Shown piece after piece: positions 26,361-34,578 of a stretch of DNA of 64,000 nt. The translations under genes and the position numbers were made by a program. Source of the DNA: Aerococcus mictus. GTDB lineage: Bacteria > Bacillota > Bacilli > Lactobacillales > Aerococcaceae. Within the stretch, counting starts at the first letter, position 1. Each line of letters begins with the position of its first letter. Under the pieces are notes generated by a model. It did no database searches. It saw only the letters and a program-made list of their open reading frames with translations, and was not told where the DNA came from. Location of the stretch: assembly GCF_003286595.3 (NCBI RefSeq), contig NZ_CP132985.1, positions 1,426,001-1,490,000 on the forward strand, written 5' to 3'.

Positions 26361-27233
26361 ATGAAACAACTCGGACCAATTTTTAAAAGACTTCGTGAAG
26401 CTAGGCATATTTCCTTAGCCGATGCTAGCAGTAATAACTTTTCCCCCTCTATGCTCTCTAAGTTCGAAAATGGGAAGAATGAAATCTCAGCACTGAAGCT
26501 ATTTACAGCTTTGGAAAATACTCATATTGAAGTCAATGAATTCCTTTATCTCGCCAGGGGGTTCTCTGAAAGCCCACTAGTCAGACTGCAAGAAAAAATC
26601 CTTGAATCTGAATTGAGCACCGACTATCAAGCGCTTAAAGACTTATACCACTCAGAAATAGAAAAATGGAGAAAGGACCCTTCTAAACCAAACCATAAAA
26701 TTAATTCAATCATTATTAAAGCCCATATGAAGGGATTGGACGAAAGTACCCAATTAACTGAAGAAGAGAATACCTTCTTACATGACTATCTCTTCAGCAC
26801 AGAAATTTGGGGAAACTATGAATTAACCCTATTAGCCATCAGCTCAACCCTTATTTCTTCCCGATTATTTACTCACTATACTCGCGAAATGTTACATAAA
26901 TCTGATTTTCTTGGTTCATTAAAGAGTAATAGACACTTAATCCAAACGCTTTTAATGAATGGCTTCCTTCTTTGTATTGATAAGGAAGATTATGTCAATG
27001 CGGATTACTTTGACAAAAATATACAGGACCATTTCTTTAAAGAAAACGAAACTTACTACCGGATTATCTACCTCTGGGCCAAGGGGCTATATGCTTATAA
27101 ATTAAATGGGGCCTCAGAGGGTATCGATCAAATGAAAACAGCTGTTAATATATTGAAGACACTTCATTGTGATAATGTTGCTAATTACTATCAAAAAGCC
27201 ATGATTAAAGAAGAAACGAATCGACTAGGTTGA
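26361..27233 (+). CDS. Rgg/GadR/MutR-family transcriptional regulator
   Basis: A 290-residue regulator with an N-terminal XRE helix-turn-helix (LGPIFKRLREARHISLADAS..SPSMLSKFENGKNEIS, residues 3-45) and an all-helical C-terminal domain of the Rgg type, which in streptococci binds peptide pheromones. No short hydrophobic pheromone gene was found beside it. The MFS and nucleotidyltransferase genes follow on the same strand. A GAATATATTC palindrome covers its stop codon and recurs 98 bp downstream. Confidence 0.85.
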   Translation: MKQLGPIFKRLREARHISLADASSNNFSPSMLSKFENGKNEISALKLFTALENTHIEVNEFLYLARGFSESPLVRLQEKILESELSTDYQALKDLYHSEIEKWRKDPSKPNHKINSIIIKAHMKGLDESTQLTEEENTFLHDYLFSTEIWGNYELTLLAISSTLISSRLFTHYTREMLHKSDFLGSLKSNRHLIQTLLMNGFLLCIDKEDYVNADYFDKNIQDHFFKENETYYRIIYLWAKGLYAYKLNGASEGIDQMKTAVNILKTLHCDNVANYYQKAMIKEETNRLG

Positions 27234-27339
27234 ATATATTCAATCAAGTCAATTTATTTTTGACACTTATTTCACTTTAAAAGCTTACCACTACTCTTTA
27301 AAGGTGCCTTTTTAAGCAGATAGCTATTGGAATATATTC
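27230..27339 (+). promoter_or_regulatory. Two GAATATATTC palindromes before the MFS gene
   Basis: TTGAATATATTCAA (27230-27243) and GAATATATTC (27330-27339) lie 98 bp apart in the gap between the Rgg-type regulator and the transporter. They are possible operators of the regulator. Confidence 0.4.
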
Positions 27340-27401
27340 AAAATTCATTTTCTTAAATGAAGTAAATCATACAATACTTGAATAGAGAGGATGTATGAAT
27401 A

Positions 27402-28628
27402 ATGAATTTACTGTTTAAGAATAGAATTTACCGCTATTTAAGCCTATCGCGTTTCTTTAACACCATGGGATCAGCCCTTTATAATATTGTTTTTATTGTC
27501 TATGCGGCTAATTGTTTTCATTCGAATTTAATCGTTGGAATAGCCAATATTATCTTGGTGATCCCAAGTCTTTTCACAGTCTTTGTCGGTATTAAGGCTG
27601 ATAATACCATTAATAAAAATAAATATTTAATTTTATGCGGATTTATTCAGGCAATATTATTTACCCTGGTAGCACTTATTATTAACCAAGCGACCTTATT
27701 TATTTTTTCTAGCGTCAGCCTCATTAATATAATCAGTGATATATTAAGTGATTACAGCAATGGACTAAAAATGCCAATGATTCAAAGGCATATTGCTCAA
27801 AAGGACTTAATAGAGGCTTATTCCTTTACTCAGTTGATTACTTTTATTTGTAGTCTCTCTGGACAAGCAATTGGGATCTGGCTACTTACTCTTTCAAATA
27901 ATGATTTCAGCAAAGTCGCACTCATCAATGCCCTATCCTTTTTAATATCTGTTGGACTGTTATTTCCCATAGTCAAAAAATTAGACTATAACAAAGTAAG
28001 CAGGGACAGTCATCGACCGAAAAGCTTAATAAAAGAAATTATACCTATCTTCACCCAAATCAAAGGATTATTTGACCAGTCTACTCATTCACATTTTATT
28101 CACTTATTAATCGCTGTCCTCTTGCTAAACGCTCTAGGGGGTTCTACCACAGCAATCTATAATATTTTTCTTCTGAAAGAAAATTTATTTAACTTGTCAT
28201 ATAGCCAAGCCCTCTTAGTCGTTGAAGCTGTAACAGTCAGTGGCATTCTCTTAGCAAGTCTCAGACCCTACGATTATTTTTCTCAACTGTCTATTGGCCA
28301 ACTATTAAAAGTAACTGCCACTATCTTTATTTTGATGGGGCTGGCGAACTTTTTACATTTGCCAGTTATCGTGGGATTATTTTTTCTCACTTTCGCCGCC
28401 TATCTCTCGGGAAAGATAAACCCCAAAATTAATGCTTTACTCCTATCCCGAGTTCCCAGCCACGTTTTAGCCCGAACCAGTAACTTTCTTTCCCTACTTT
28501 TTACCCTATCCATTCCCCTTGGAACAGGAATTTACAGTCTTATTTCTGCTTGGAACATGTCTATGACCTGGCTATTATTTACTAGCACTGCCGGACTGAT
28601 TACATTATTATCTATAAGTAAAGAATAA
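27402..28628 (+). CDS. Major facilitator superfamily transporter
   Basis: A 408-residue polytopic membrane protein with about twelve hydrophobic segments and the general shape of a drug/proton antiporter-like MFS protein (MFS_3/MacAB-independent efflux type, start FKNRIYRYLSLSRFFNTMGSALY). The substrate is unknown. It follows an Rgg-type regulator, as export genes often do, so control by that protein is plausible. Base composition is more AT-rich than the housekeeping genes nearby. Confidence 0.82.
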   Translation: MNLLFKNRIYRYLSLSRFFNTMGSALYNIVFIVYAANCFHSNLIVGIANIILVIPSLFTVFVGIKADNTINKNKYLILCGFIQAILFTLVALIINQATLFIFSSVSLINIISDILSDYSNGLKMPMIQRHIAQKDLIEAYSFTQLITFICSLSGQAIGIWLLTLSNNDFSKVALINALSFLISVGLLFPIVKKLDYNKVSRDSHRPKSLIKEIIPIFTQIKGLFDQSTHSHFIHLLIAVLLLNALGGSTTAIYNIFLLKENLFNLSYSQALLVVEAVTVSGILLASLRPYDYFSQLSIGQLLKVTATIFILMGLANFLHLPVIVGLFFLTFAAYLSGKINPKINALLLSRVPSHVLARTSNFLSLLFTLSIPLGTGIYSLISAWNMSMTWLLFTSTAGLITLLSISKE

Positions 28629-28668
28629 TGATTATTCTGATCAGTAACGAAGAAAGGAAAGCTCTAAA

Positions 28669-29238
28669 TTGATTGATATCAAAAATATCATTGAATCAAG
28701 CCCCGAACTCATGGAGCTACTTAAAATTATCCGTTCATTTAAACTTCCAGATGCTTGGCTCTGTGCGGGATGCTTGCGCAATTATCTTTGGGACTATTTC
28801 AGCCATGCTGACCTCAACAAAAGTATCTACTTCTCAGATATCGATGTGATCTTCTATGATAAAAATATTTCCTACCAAGAAACCTTTAATATTGAAAAGA
28901 CCATCAAAGAAAGATATCCCTACTACAATTGGGAGGTCAGAAATCAATATGATATGCATAAACACAGTCCCCATAGTAAAAGATATACTTCATCGAAAGA
29001 CGCTGTCAGCAAATTTCCGGAAAAGTGTACGGCCATTGCGGCGCGCTTAGATGAAAACGGTCAGGTCGAGTGCTATGCCCCTTATGGTTACGAGGATATT
29101 ATCCACTTTAAAGTGTCTCCTACCCCTCACTTCCTAGCAGATAGCGACCGGCTAAGAATTTATCAGGAAAGGGTCACAAAGAAAAATTGGCAAAAAACCT
29201 GGCCACAACTTTCTATTGAAGGCATAGAGCAAAACTAA
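28669..29238 (+). CDS. Nucleotidyltransferase-like protein (NTP_transf_6 / DUF925)
   Basis: A 189-residue protein with the nucleotidyltransferase pattern CAGCLRNYLWDY (residues ~26-37) followed by SDIDVIFYD carrying the two acidic metal ligands, then VRNQYDMHKHSP and YAPYGYEDIIHFKVSPTP. This matches the PF06042 family, whose biological substrate is not established. The start is TTG 28669 with AAGGAAAG 9 nt upstream; no ATG fits. It lies 40 bp after the MFS gene and is probably co-transcribed. Confidence 0.8.
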   Translation: MIDIKNIIESSPELMELLKIIRSFKLPDAWLCAGCLRNYLWDYFSHADLNKSIYFSDIDVIFYDKNISYQETFNIEKTIKERYPYYNWEVRNQYDMHKHSPHSKRYTSSKDAVSKFPEKCTAIAARLDENGQVECYAPYGYEDIIHFKVSPTPHFLADSDRLRIYQERVTKKNWQKTWPQLSIEGIEQN

Positions 29239-29303
29239 AAAAGCAGCCAGAGACTGAAGCAATTCTAGTCACAGAGACAAGAGCTTTCAATCACTGGCTG
29301 CTT
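29237..29303 (-). terminator. Terminator of the pyruvate oxidase gene
   Basis: Long hairpin with outer stem AAGCAGCCAG / CTGGCTGCTT and an inner partial stem, followed by TTTTTT on the minus strand. It is also convergent with the nucleotidyltransferase gene. Confidence 0.72.
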
Positions 29304-29397
29304 GATTAAGTATACGGCACACAAATATTATAGGAGTTTTATGTTTATTATTTTTCTAACATGGTTATTCTGCAGATGTAAAAACATCATAGACAGC

Positions 29398-31185
29398 TTA
29401 CAGGGTTTCCTTCCATTGGTATTGGCGGATTTCGACACCCTCAGCCTCCAGAAAATCCGTTAAAGGTTTGAGCTCTTCAGCGTAATAACGTTCCTTAAAC
29501 TTAGCGATATCTTCTTTTGAGTGGAGTTTAGAATCCAGCTCCAAGTGTTCCACTGGAATTGGACGGTCAAGACTGATCTTACAGTCAATGACAACCACTT
29601 TACCGTCTTTTTCATCAGCAACCGCTTGGCTGAAGACCTCCTTCAATTGGCTAATCTCAGTCACGGTATAAGCAACAGCGCCTTGAGCCTTACCAATCAT
29701 CGCGAAGTCAACATCTGCGATATCAATCCCATAGAAGTTATCGTTGGTATCTTCTTGTTCGTCACGAATAAAGCCAAAACGTTCATTGGTGAAGACCACG
29801 TTAATCATAGGGAGCTTGTATTTGACTGCGGTAACAATATCTTGCATGGCCATGGAGAAGCCCCCATCGCCGGCTAAGTTCCATACTTGACGGTCTGGCA
29901 TTTCCAGTTTTGCGGCAATAGCTCCTGGAAGACCATTTCCCATGGTAGCGAAGATATTTGAGGTCCGCCAAGTATTCTTCGGCGTCATATGTAGGTGACG
30001 GATAGAGGTTTGAGTGGTATTCCCCACATCAATCGAATAGACAGCATCTTCATCAGCCACTTGGTTAATAGCGTGGTAGACTTGGAAGAGTTGCAATTCT
30101 CCGCTCTCTCTTTGCTCGAGACTTTGGAGATAGTCTTTCCAGTTTTTCGCATTGTCGATATTGGCCTTGTACCAGCCATTATCGGTTTTTTCTTCAATTT
30201 TTTCTGTGATTTGGCGGATAGCTTCTCCCGCATCCCCTAAGATGCTAACATCAGCGTCATGGCGCTTACCGAGTTTTTGTTGGTCGATATCGATTTGGAT
30301 AAAGTGTTTGACATGGTCAAAAGTCCCTTCGACTTCAGCAAAAGGAAAGTTAGACCCAGCAAAAAGAATGGTGTCTGCTTCTTCTAAGGCTTCATTAGCC
30401 GGCTTCCATGCCACCCGGTAGGCAGAGCCTAGGAGGGCATCAAAGTCATAATCGAAATTATCAAAGTTAATCCCGGTCACAACTACTGGGGCTTTGATTT
30501 TCTTAGACAATTCCACCACGTCTTGGCCACTACCTTGGGTTCCAATACCAGCATAGATAATTGGCCGTTCACTAGCTGCTAAGACTTTAACCGCTTCATC
30601 AATATCCTCAGCACCGGGTGTCATGAGTGGATAGTCGCGGTAACTCTTAGCTGAGGAATACCAGGAATCTTCTTCCAAAGGTTCCCAACCAAAGCTGACT
30701 GGCACTTCAACTGCCGCCACGCCTTTTCTAGCAATGGCGGTACGGATGGCTTCGTCTAAGACCTTAGGCAGTTGCTCAGCATAAGCTACCCGACGGTTAT
30801 AAACAGCCACATCAGCAAAATAAGGGTTTTGGTTGAACTCTTGGAACATGTCATAGTTAGCTTGCACTTCTGGGCGTTGGCCGATAATGGCTAAGACCGG
30901 CACATTATCCTCTTTGGCATCATAGAGACCATTGTAGAGGTGGGTTGCCCCTGGTCCTGCTGACCCGATACAAGCCGCAATCTTACCAGTGAATTTAGCG
31001 CTCATGGAAGCTGCCAAAGCTCCCGTTTCTTCGTGACGGACCTGGATGAAGTTAATCTTTCCTTGCTCCTTTTCAAAAGCATCCATTAAAGAGTTGAGCG
31101 AACCGGCTGGCAGGCCGTAAACGTTCTTAATTCCCCAATCTTCCAATACACGCAGTCCTGCCACCCATGCATCGATAGTCGCCAT
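29398..31185 (-). CDS. spxB: Pyruvate oxidase (TPP/FAD, H2O2-forming)
   Basis: A ~595-residue cytosolic flavoenzyme turning pyruvate, phosphate and O2 into acetyl phosphate, CO2 and H2O2. The TPP-family layout is complete: catalytic Glu in VRHEETGALAASM (~50), FAD domain with YAGIGTQGSG and LFAGSNFPFAEVEGTF, and the TPP motif GDGGFSMAMQDIV..NERFGFIRDEQEDTNDN. Much of it (AVYNRRVAYAEQLPK, TQTSIRHLHMTPKN) is as I recall it in Aerococcus viridans pyruvate oxidase. ATG 31185 follows AAAGGAAAGGG; the longer frame begins at a TTG inside that site. Monocistronic. Confidence 0.93.
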   Translation of the reverse strand: MATIDAWVAGLRVLEDWGIKNVYGLPAGSLNSLMDAFEKEQGKINFIQVRHEETGALAASMSAKFTGKIAACIGSAGPGATHLYNGLYDAKEDNVPVLAIIGQRPEVQANYDMFQEFNQNPYFADVAVYNRRVAYAEQLPKVLDEAIRTAIARKGVAAVEVPVSFGWEPLEEDSWYSSAKSYRDYPLMTPGAEDIDEAVKVLAASERPIIYAGIGTQGSGQDVVELSKKIKAPVVVTGINFDNFDYDFDALLGSAYRVAWKPANEALEEADTILFAGSNFPFAEVEGTFDHVKHFIQIDIDQQKLGKRHDADVSILGDAGEAIRQITEKIEEKTDNGWYKANIDNAKNWKDYLQSLEQRESGELQLFQVYHAINQVADEDAVYSIDVGNTTQTSIRHLHMTPKNTWRTSNIFATMGNGLPGAIAAKLEMPDRQVWNLAGDGGFSMAMQDIVTAVKYKLPMINVVFTNERFGFIRDEQEDTNDNFYGIDIADVDFAMIGKAQGAVAYTVTEISQLKEVFSQAVADEKDGKVVVIDCKISLDRPIPVEHLELDSKLHSKEDIAKFKERYYAEELKPLTDFLEAEGVEIRQYQWKETL

Positions 31186-31348
31186 TCTATTGTCCCTTTC
31201 CTTTCTTTTCAATTAAACAAATTATCTTTTCACCATCACTTTATCAAAAGCAAGGCAAAAATATGAATAATATGCTCAATTTTTTCTTTTACCAGTTAAA
31301 ATATGGGTTATAATTTAAAACAAATTTAATTAAAAGGAGCGATAACTT

Positions 31349-31906
31349 ATGCATAAAAATAATTCTCTCTTTGAATGGGTGGCCATGGGGATGTATGCAG
31401 CTCTCATTATTTTAGCCATTACTTTTATTCACATTCCTATGCCTTCCGCTATTTCCAAGAGCTTTGTTCACCCAGGCAACGCCCTAGTGGTTCTCGGAGT
31501 CCTCTTAATGGGAGAAAAGCGAGGCACCTTAGCCGCTGTAGCGGGTCTATTCCTCTATGATGTCCTCAATGGCTATGCTTCGGTGGCGATTTTCACAGTT
31601 CTAGAAAACCTGGTGGTGATTGCCGTCGTTAGCCTACTCTTCCGCAAGGTCTTCCATTCAGAATTGACCATCGGACGCTTAGCCACTATTGGAATCGTCG
31701 CTGGGGTGACCAAGGTCATTGTCATTTTCATCAAGTACACCTTCCGTCAAGTCTTACTAGGCAATTCCCTAGCAGCAGCCATGGCCATCGCCGCAACCGG
31801 TATGCCAGCCAGCTTATTCACAGCAGCAGTAACAGCTGTCCTAGTTACCCTGCTCTATTATCCAATGAAAAAAGTCGTTGACCGTTACCCCGCTTTAGCC
31901 GCTTAA
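31349..31906 (+). CDS. ECF transporter S component (PF07155-like)
   Basis: A 185-residue membrane protein with about five or six spans, resembling substrate-binding S components of energy-coupling-factor vitamin importers (HPGNALVVLGVLLMGEKRGTLAAVAGLFLYDVLNG). It must share an EcfAA'T module encoded elsewhere. The vitamin is not clear. AAAGGAG precedes the ATG, and a TATAAT at 31309-31314 with TGGG in front suggests a promoter. It is divergent from the pyruvate oxidase gene. Confidence 0.8.
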   Translation: MHKNNSLFEWVAMGMYAALIILAITFIHIPMPSAISKSFVHPGNALVVLGVLLMGEKRGTLAAVAGLFLYDVLNGYASVAIFTVLENLVVIAVVSLLFRKVFHSELTIGRLATIGIVAGVTKVIVIFIKYTFRQVLLGNSLAAAMAIAATGMPASLFTAAVTAVLVTLLYYPMKKVVDRYPALAA

Positions 31907-31926
31907 AACAGATTAATTACCCCTAA

Positions 31927-31966
31927 TAAAAAGGGACTGTGGATTTTTTCACAGTCCCTTTATTTA
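31927..31966. terminator. Bidirectional terminator
   Basis: AAAAAGGGACTGTG / CACAGTCCCTTTATTT between convergent genes. Confidence 0.85.
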
Positions 31967-31972
31967 TAAGTG

Positions 31973-32545
31973 TTATTTTTTAGGATTTTTAGCCATCAAG
32001 TCTTCGAATTGATCAATATAGGATTGAACAAAGTTAATGGTTGATTCTTGTTTGAACTTGCCATCTTCGTCTAAGAGGTCAGCTGAATGACCCAAGAAGA
32101 CTTCAGGTTGTTGGATAGTTGGCATCACGAAGTAAGACAAAGCTAGACGTAAGTTCTTGTTTGCACTGTATCCCCCCATGGCACCGACCGAATGCGAGAT
32201 AATTGCAGCCGGTGTATTGGTCCAAGCCACTGCTCCCTTAGGTTTTGAAGCCACGTCAACTGCATTCTTTAAGCAGGCAGGAATGGTCCGGTTATTTTCA
32301 GGGGTAACAAATAAGACCCCGGCGGCATCATTAATGGCTTGACGGAAGCTCACATAGCTTTCTGGTAAGGGTTTATTAGTCATTTCAGCGTCATCGTAGT
32401 CAGCATCATATAGGGGTAAGTCACGAATTTCGACAATTTCAGCCTCATAGTCGTCACTAAACATGTCGATCGCATTTTGAGCAATCTTGCGTGCATAGGA
32501 TCCCTCACGTAAACTTCCCACTAAAACTACAACTTTTTTTGCCAT
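31973..32545 (-). CDS. NADPH-dependent FMN reductase, second paralogue
   Basis: A 190-residue flavodoxin-fold reductase with GSLREGSYARKIAQNAID as flavin loop and VTPENNRTIPACLKNAVDVASKP, clearly paralogous to the protein at 10887-11438. Near-identical domain landmarks but moderate overall identity suggest an old duplication with separate substrates. It is monocistronic and convergent with the ECF S component gene. Confidence 0.87.
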   Translation of the reverse strand: MAKKVVVLVGSLREGSYARKIAQNAIDMFSDDYEAEIVEIRDLPLYDADYDDAEMTNKPLPESYVSFRQAINDAAGVLFVTPENNRTIPACLKNAVDVASKPKGAVAWTNTPAAIISHSVGAMGGYSANKNLRLALSYFVMPTIQQPEVFLGHSADLLDEDGKFKQESTINFVQSYIDQFEDLMAKNPKK

Positions 32546-32818
32546 AATAATTTCCTTTCTCCTTTAAAATAATATTTATTAAAATTAAACTATATTAACT
32601 TTATTAACATTAAATTATAAAAGCAAGCAAGATGCCTATCTTTTTTATAAGCTTTTTAGCCAATTTTTGCAGTCTCATAGTAAAGGGTTAATGACGGGAA
32701 TTCTCTTGCTAAAGGCCTCAATTCAATCAAAAAATCAATACAATTTTTGGTACTCCTTCTTGGGATTTTTATTTGATTCAACGGCAAAATTTCTCACCTA
32801 TAAGGATTCAAGCAAGAA
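32546..32818. other. AT-rich intergenic region
   Basis: About 270 bp between divergent genes. No reading frame or structured RNA stood out. Only the promoter at its right end is convincing. Confidence 0.5.
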
Positions 32819-32847
32819 TTTACTTTAGACCGACTTTTATTTAAAAT
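32819..32847 (+). promoter_or_regulatory. Promoter of the first phosphoglycerate mutase paralogue
   Basis: TTTACT (32819-32824), 17-nt spacer, TAAAAT (32842-32847), about 33 bp before the start codon. Confidence 0.5.
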
Positions 32848-32880
32848 AGAGAAGAAAAAATCTATGGAAGGAGTAAGCTC

Positions 32881-33549
32881 ATGCTTATATTACTGCGTCA
32901 TGGACAAAGTAGCTCCAATTTAAATAACTTATTTACTGGTTGGTATGATGCCAAACTGACCCAAAAAGGAAAGGACCAGGCCTATGCAGCGGGGCTCCGT
33001 CTGAAAGCTGCCGGATACACTATCGATGCTATCCACACCTCGCTTTTAAGCCGGGCCATTCAAACCAGTAATGTCGTCCTGGAGGCTATGGATCAACTTT
33101 ACCTGCCCTTACATAAATCTTGGCGGTTAAATGGCCGCCATTATGGGGCTTTAGAGGGGATGAATAAAGATTTGGCCCGGGAAAAGTTTGGTAAAGACCA
33201 AGTCCACGCCTGGCGTCGCTCCTATGACGTCCGCCCTCCCCGCACCAAAGATAGTCAACTGAGCGACCGCTATCCCTTCCTAGATAGCTCTAGCCTACCG
33301 CAAAGTGAAAGTTTAAAGGATACCCAAGTCCGCTTACTGCCCTACTTAGAAGACCAGGTCATCCCCCAACTTAAGCAAGGAAAGAATGTTCTCATCGTCT
33401 CCCACGGTAACCTCCTTAGGGCCTTAACAATGGTGATCGAAGACCTGGCACCCCAACAAGCCAGCCAGATTGAAATTGCCAATGCCCTCCCCATTGTCTA
33501 CCATTTCGACCAGGACCTCCATCTCCAAAGTAAGGAGATCTTATCTTAA
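32881..33549 (+). CDS. Phosphoglycerate mutase family protein, GpmA paralogue
   Basis: A 222-residue dPGM-type histidine phosphatase superfamily protein. It keeps the catalytic LLRHGQSSSN (His at ~7), TSLLSRAIQT, the RHYGALEGMNK loop with acid Glu, the YDVRPP substrate loop and VSHGN with the second catalytic His. It differs from the true GpmA next door at several usually fixed positions (HGQSSSN for HGES.LN, LNGRHYG for LNERHYG). It may be a second mutase or a phosphatase with shifted specificity. AAGGAG precedes the ATG. It has its own promoter. Confidence 0.85.
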   Translation: MLILLRHGQSSSNLNNLFTGWYDAKLTQKGKDQAYAAGLRLKAAGYTIDAIHTSLLSRAIQTSNVVLEAMDQLYLPLHKSWRLNGRHYGALEGMNKDLAREKFGKDQVHAWRRSYDVRPPRTKDSQLSDRYPFLDSSSLPQSESLKDTQVRLLPYLEDQVIPQLKQGKNVLIVSHGNLLRALTMVIEDLAPQQASQIEIANALPIVYHFDQDLHLQSKEILS

Positions 33550-33600
33550 TCACCATCTAAGCTTCACTTGGTGAATATAATCACTTTCTTTTAAAAGCTA

Positions 33601-33629
33601 TTGCCCTCTGCGCTTTTCTCAAGTAAAAT
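33601..33629 (+). promoter_or_regulatory. gpmA promoter
   Basis: TTGCCC (33601-33606), 17-nt spacer, TAAAAT (33624-33629), 66 bp before the gpmA start. Confidence 0.55.
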
Positions 33630-33695
33630 AAGAATAAAGTGAGATATTATGGTCTAGGCCACAGTGTTTTGCAAGAATTATTTAGGAGGAAAAAA

Positions 33696-34373
33696 ATGAA
33701 ATTAGTATTCATTCGTCACGGTGAAAGTGAATTAAACTTAGCCAATGTCTTTACCGGTTGGTTAGATCCAAAATTAAGTGAAAATGGTCGTAAAGAAGCG
33801 GCTAAAGCGGGTCAAGATTTAAAAGAAACGGGTATTGAATTTGATTCTGTACATACTTCCGTACTAACCCGTGCTATCCAAACCTGTAACATTGTTTTAG
33901 AAGAAATGGACCGCCTCTACTTACCAGTAGAAAAAAATTGGCGTTTAAATGAACGTCACTATGGTGGTTTACAAGGTTTAAATAAAGCTGAAACCGCTGA
34001 AAAATATGGTGATGAACAAGTTCATATCTGGCGTCGTTCCTACGATGTACGTCCTCCACAAGCTAGCGGTGAACAAGCCTTTGACCATCGTTATGACCAC
34101 TTAGACACCCGCCACATGCTTGCTGGTGAATGTCTAAAGGATACTCTTGACCGTACCCTTCCTTACTGGGAAGACCACATTGCTCCAGAATTAAAAGACG
34201 GCAAAAATGTTTTAGTTGTGGCTCACGGTAACAGTTTACGTTCCCTAACCAAACACATTGAAAACATTTCTGACGATGACATCATGGGCGTTGAAATCGC
34301 AACTGGCGAACCAATCGTTTATGACATCGACGAAAACCTCAATGTCGTTAACAAAACAGTTTTACATAAATAG
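33696..34373 (+). CDS. gpmA: 2,3-bisphosphoglycerate-dependent phosphoglycerate mutase
   Basis: A 225-residue glycolytic enzyme interconverting 3- and 2-phosphoglycerate. Features: [22 protein letters not shown] (phospho-His8), [56 protein letters not shown] (second His). The start at 33696 follows a perfect AGGAGG; an upstream in-frame ATG lacks one. Codon use is strongly biased to preferred codons, as expected for a highly expressed gene. The stop TAG overlaps the end box of a 3'UTR repeat. Confidence 0.96.
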   Translation: MKLVFIRHGESELNLANVFTGWLDPKLSENGRKEAAKAGQDLKETGIEFDSVHTSVLTRAIQTCNIVLEEMDRLYLPVEKNWRLNERHYGGLQGLNKAETAEKYGDEQVHIWRRSYDVRPPQASGEQAFDHRYDHLDTRHMLAGECLKDTLDRTLPYWEDHIAPELKDGKNVLVVAHGNSLRSLTKHIENISDDDIMGVEIATGEPIVYDIDENLNVVNKTVLHK

Positions 34374-34490
34374 AGTGTGACAAAGGGCATAAAAAGTCCT
34401 GAACCACTGGAGCAAATCATTCACAGCAGCTGAAGGCTGCTGTGAATGATTTGTGAAGTGGACGTCAGGGCTGCCCTTTGGAGCACATTT
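34372..34490 (+). repeat. 3'UTR nested-hairpin repeat after gpmA
   Basis: Plus-strand unit: AGAGTGTGACA, outer stem (AAGGGCA..GTCCTGA / TCAGGGCTGCCCTTT), internal loop CCACTGGAG / TGAAGTGG, inner 17-bp hairpin (AATCATTCACAGCAGC / GCTGCTGTGAATGATT), then GGAGCACATTT. CCACT/AGTGG replaces the CGCT/AGCG pairs of other copies, a compensated change. Confidence 0.82.
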
Positions 34491-34501
34491 TTAAATAAAT
34501 C

Positions 34502-34542
34502 AAAGCAGCTCCTACCTTTATCGGGATAGGAGCTGCTTTTTT
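34502..34542. terminator. Bidirectional terminator gpmA / nrdE
   Basis: AAAGCAGCTCCTA, 12-nt loop region, TAGGAGCTGCTTTTTT between convergent transcripts. Confidence 0.88.
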
Positions 34543-34578
34543 CATGTTTTCAAAGATTGATTCAATAGAAATTTGGAA

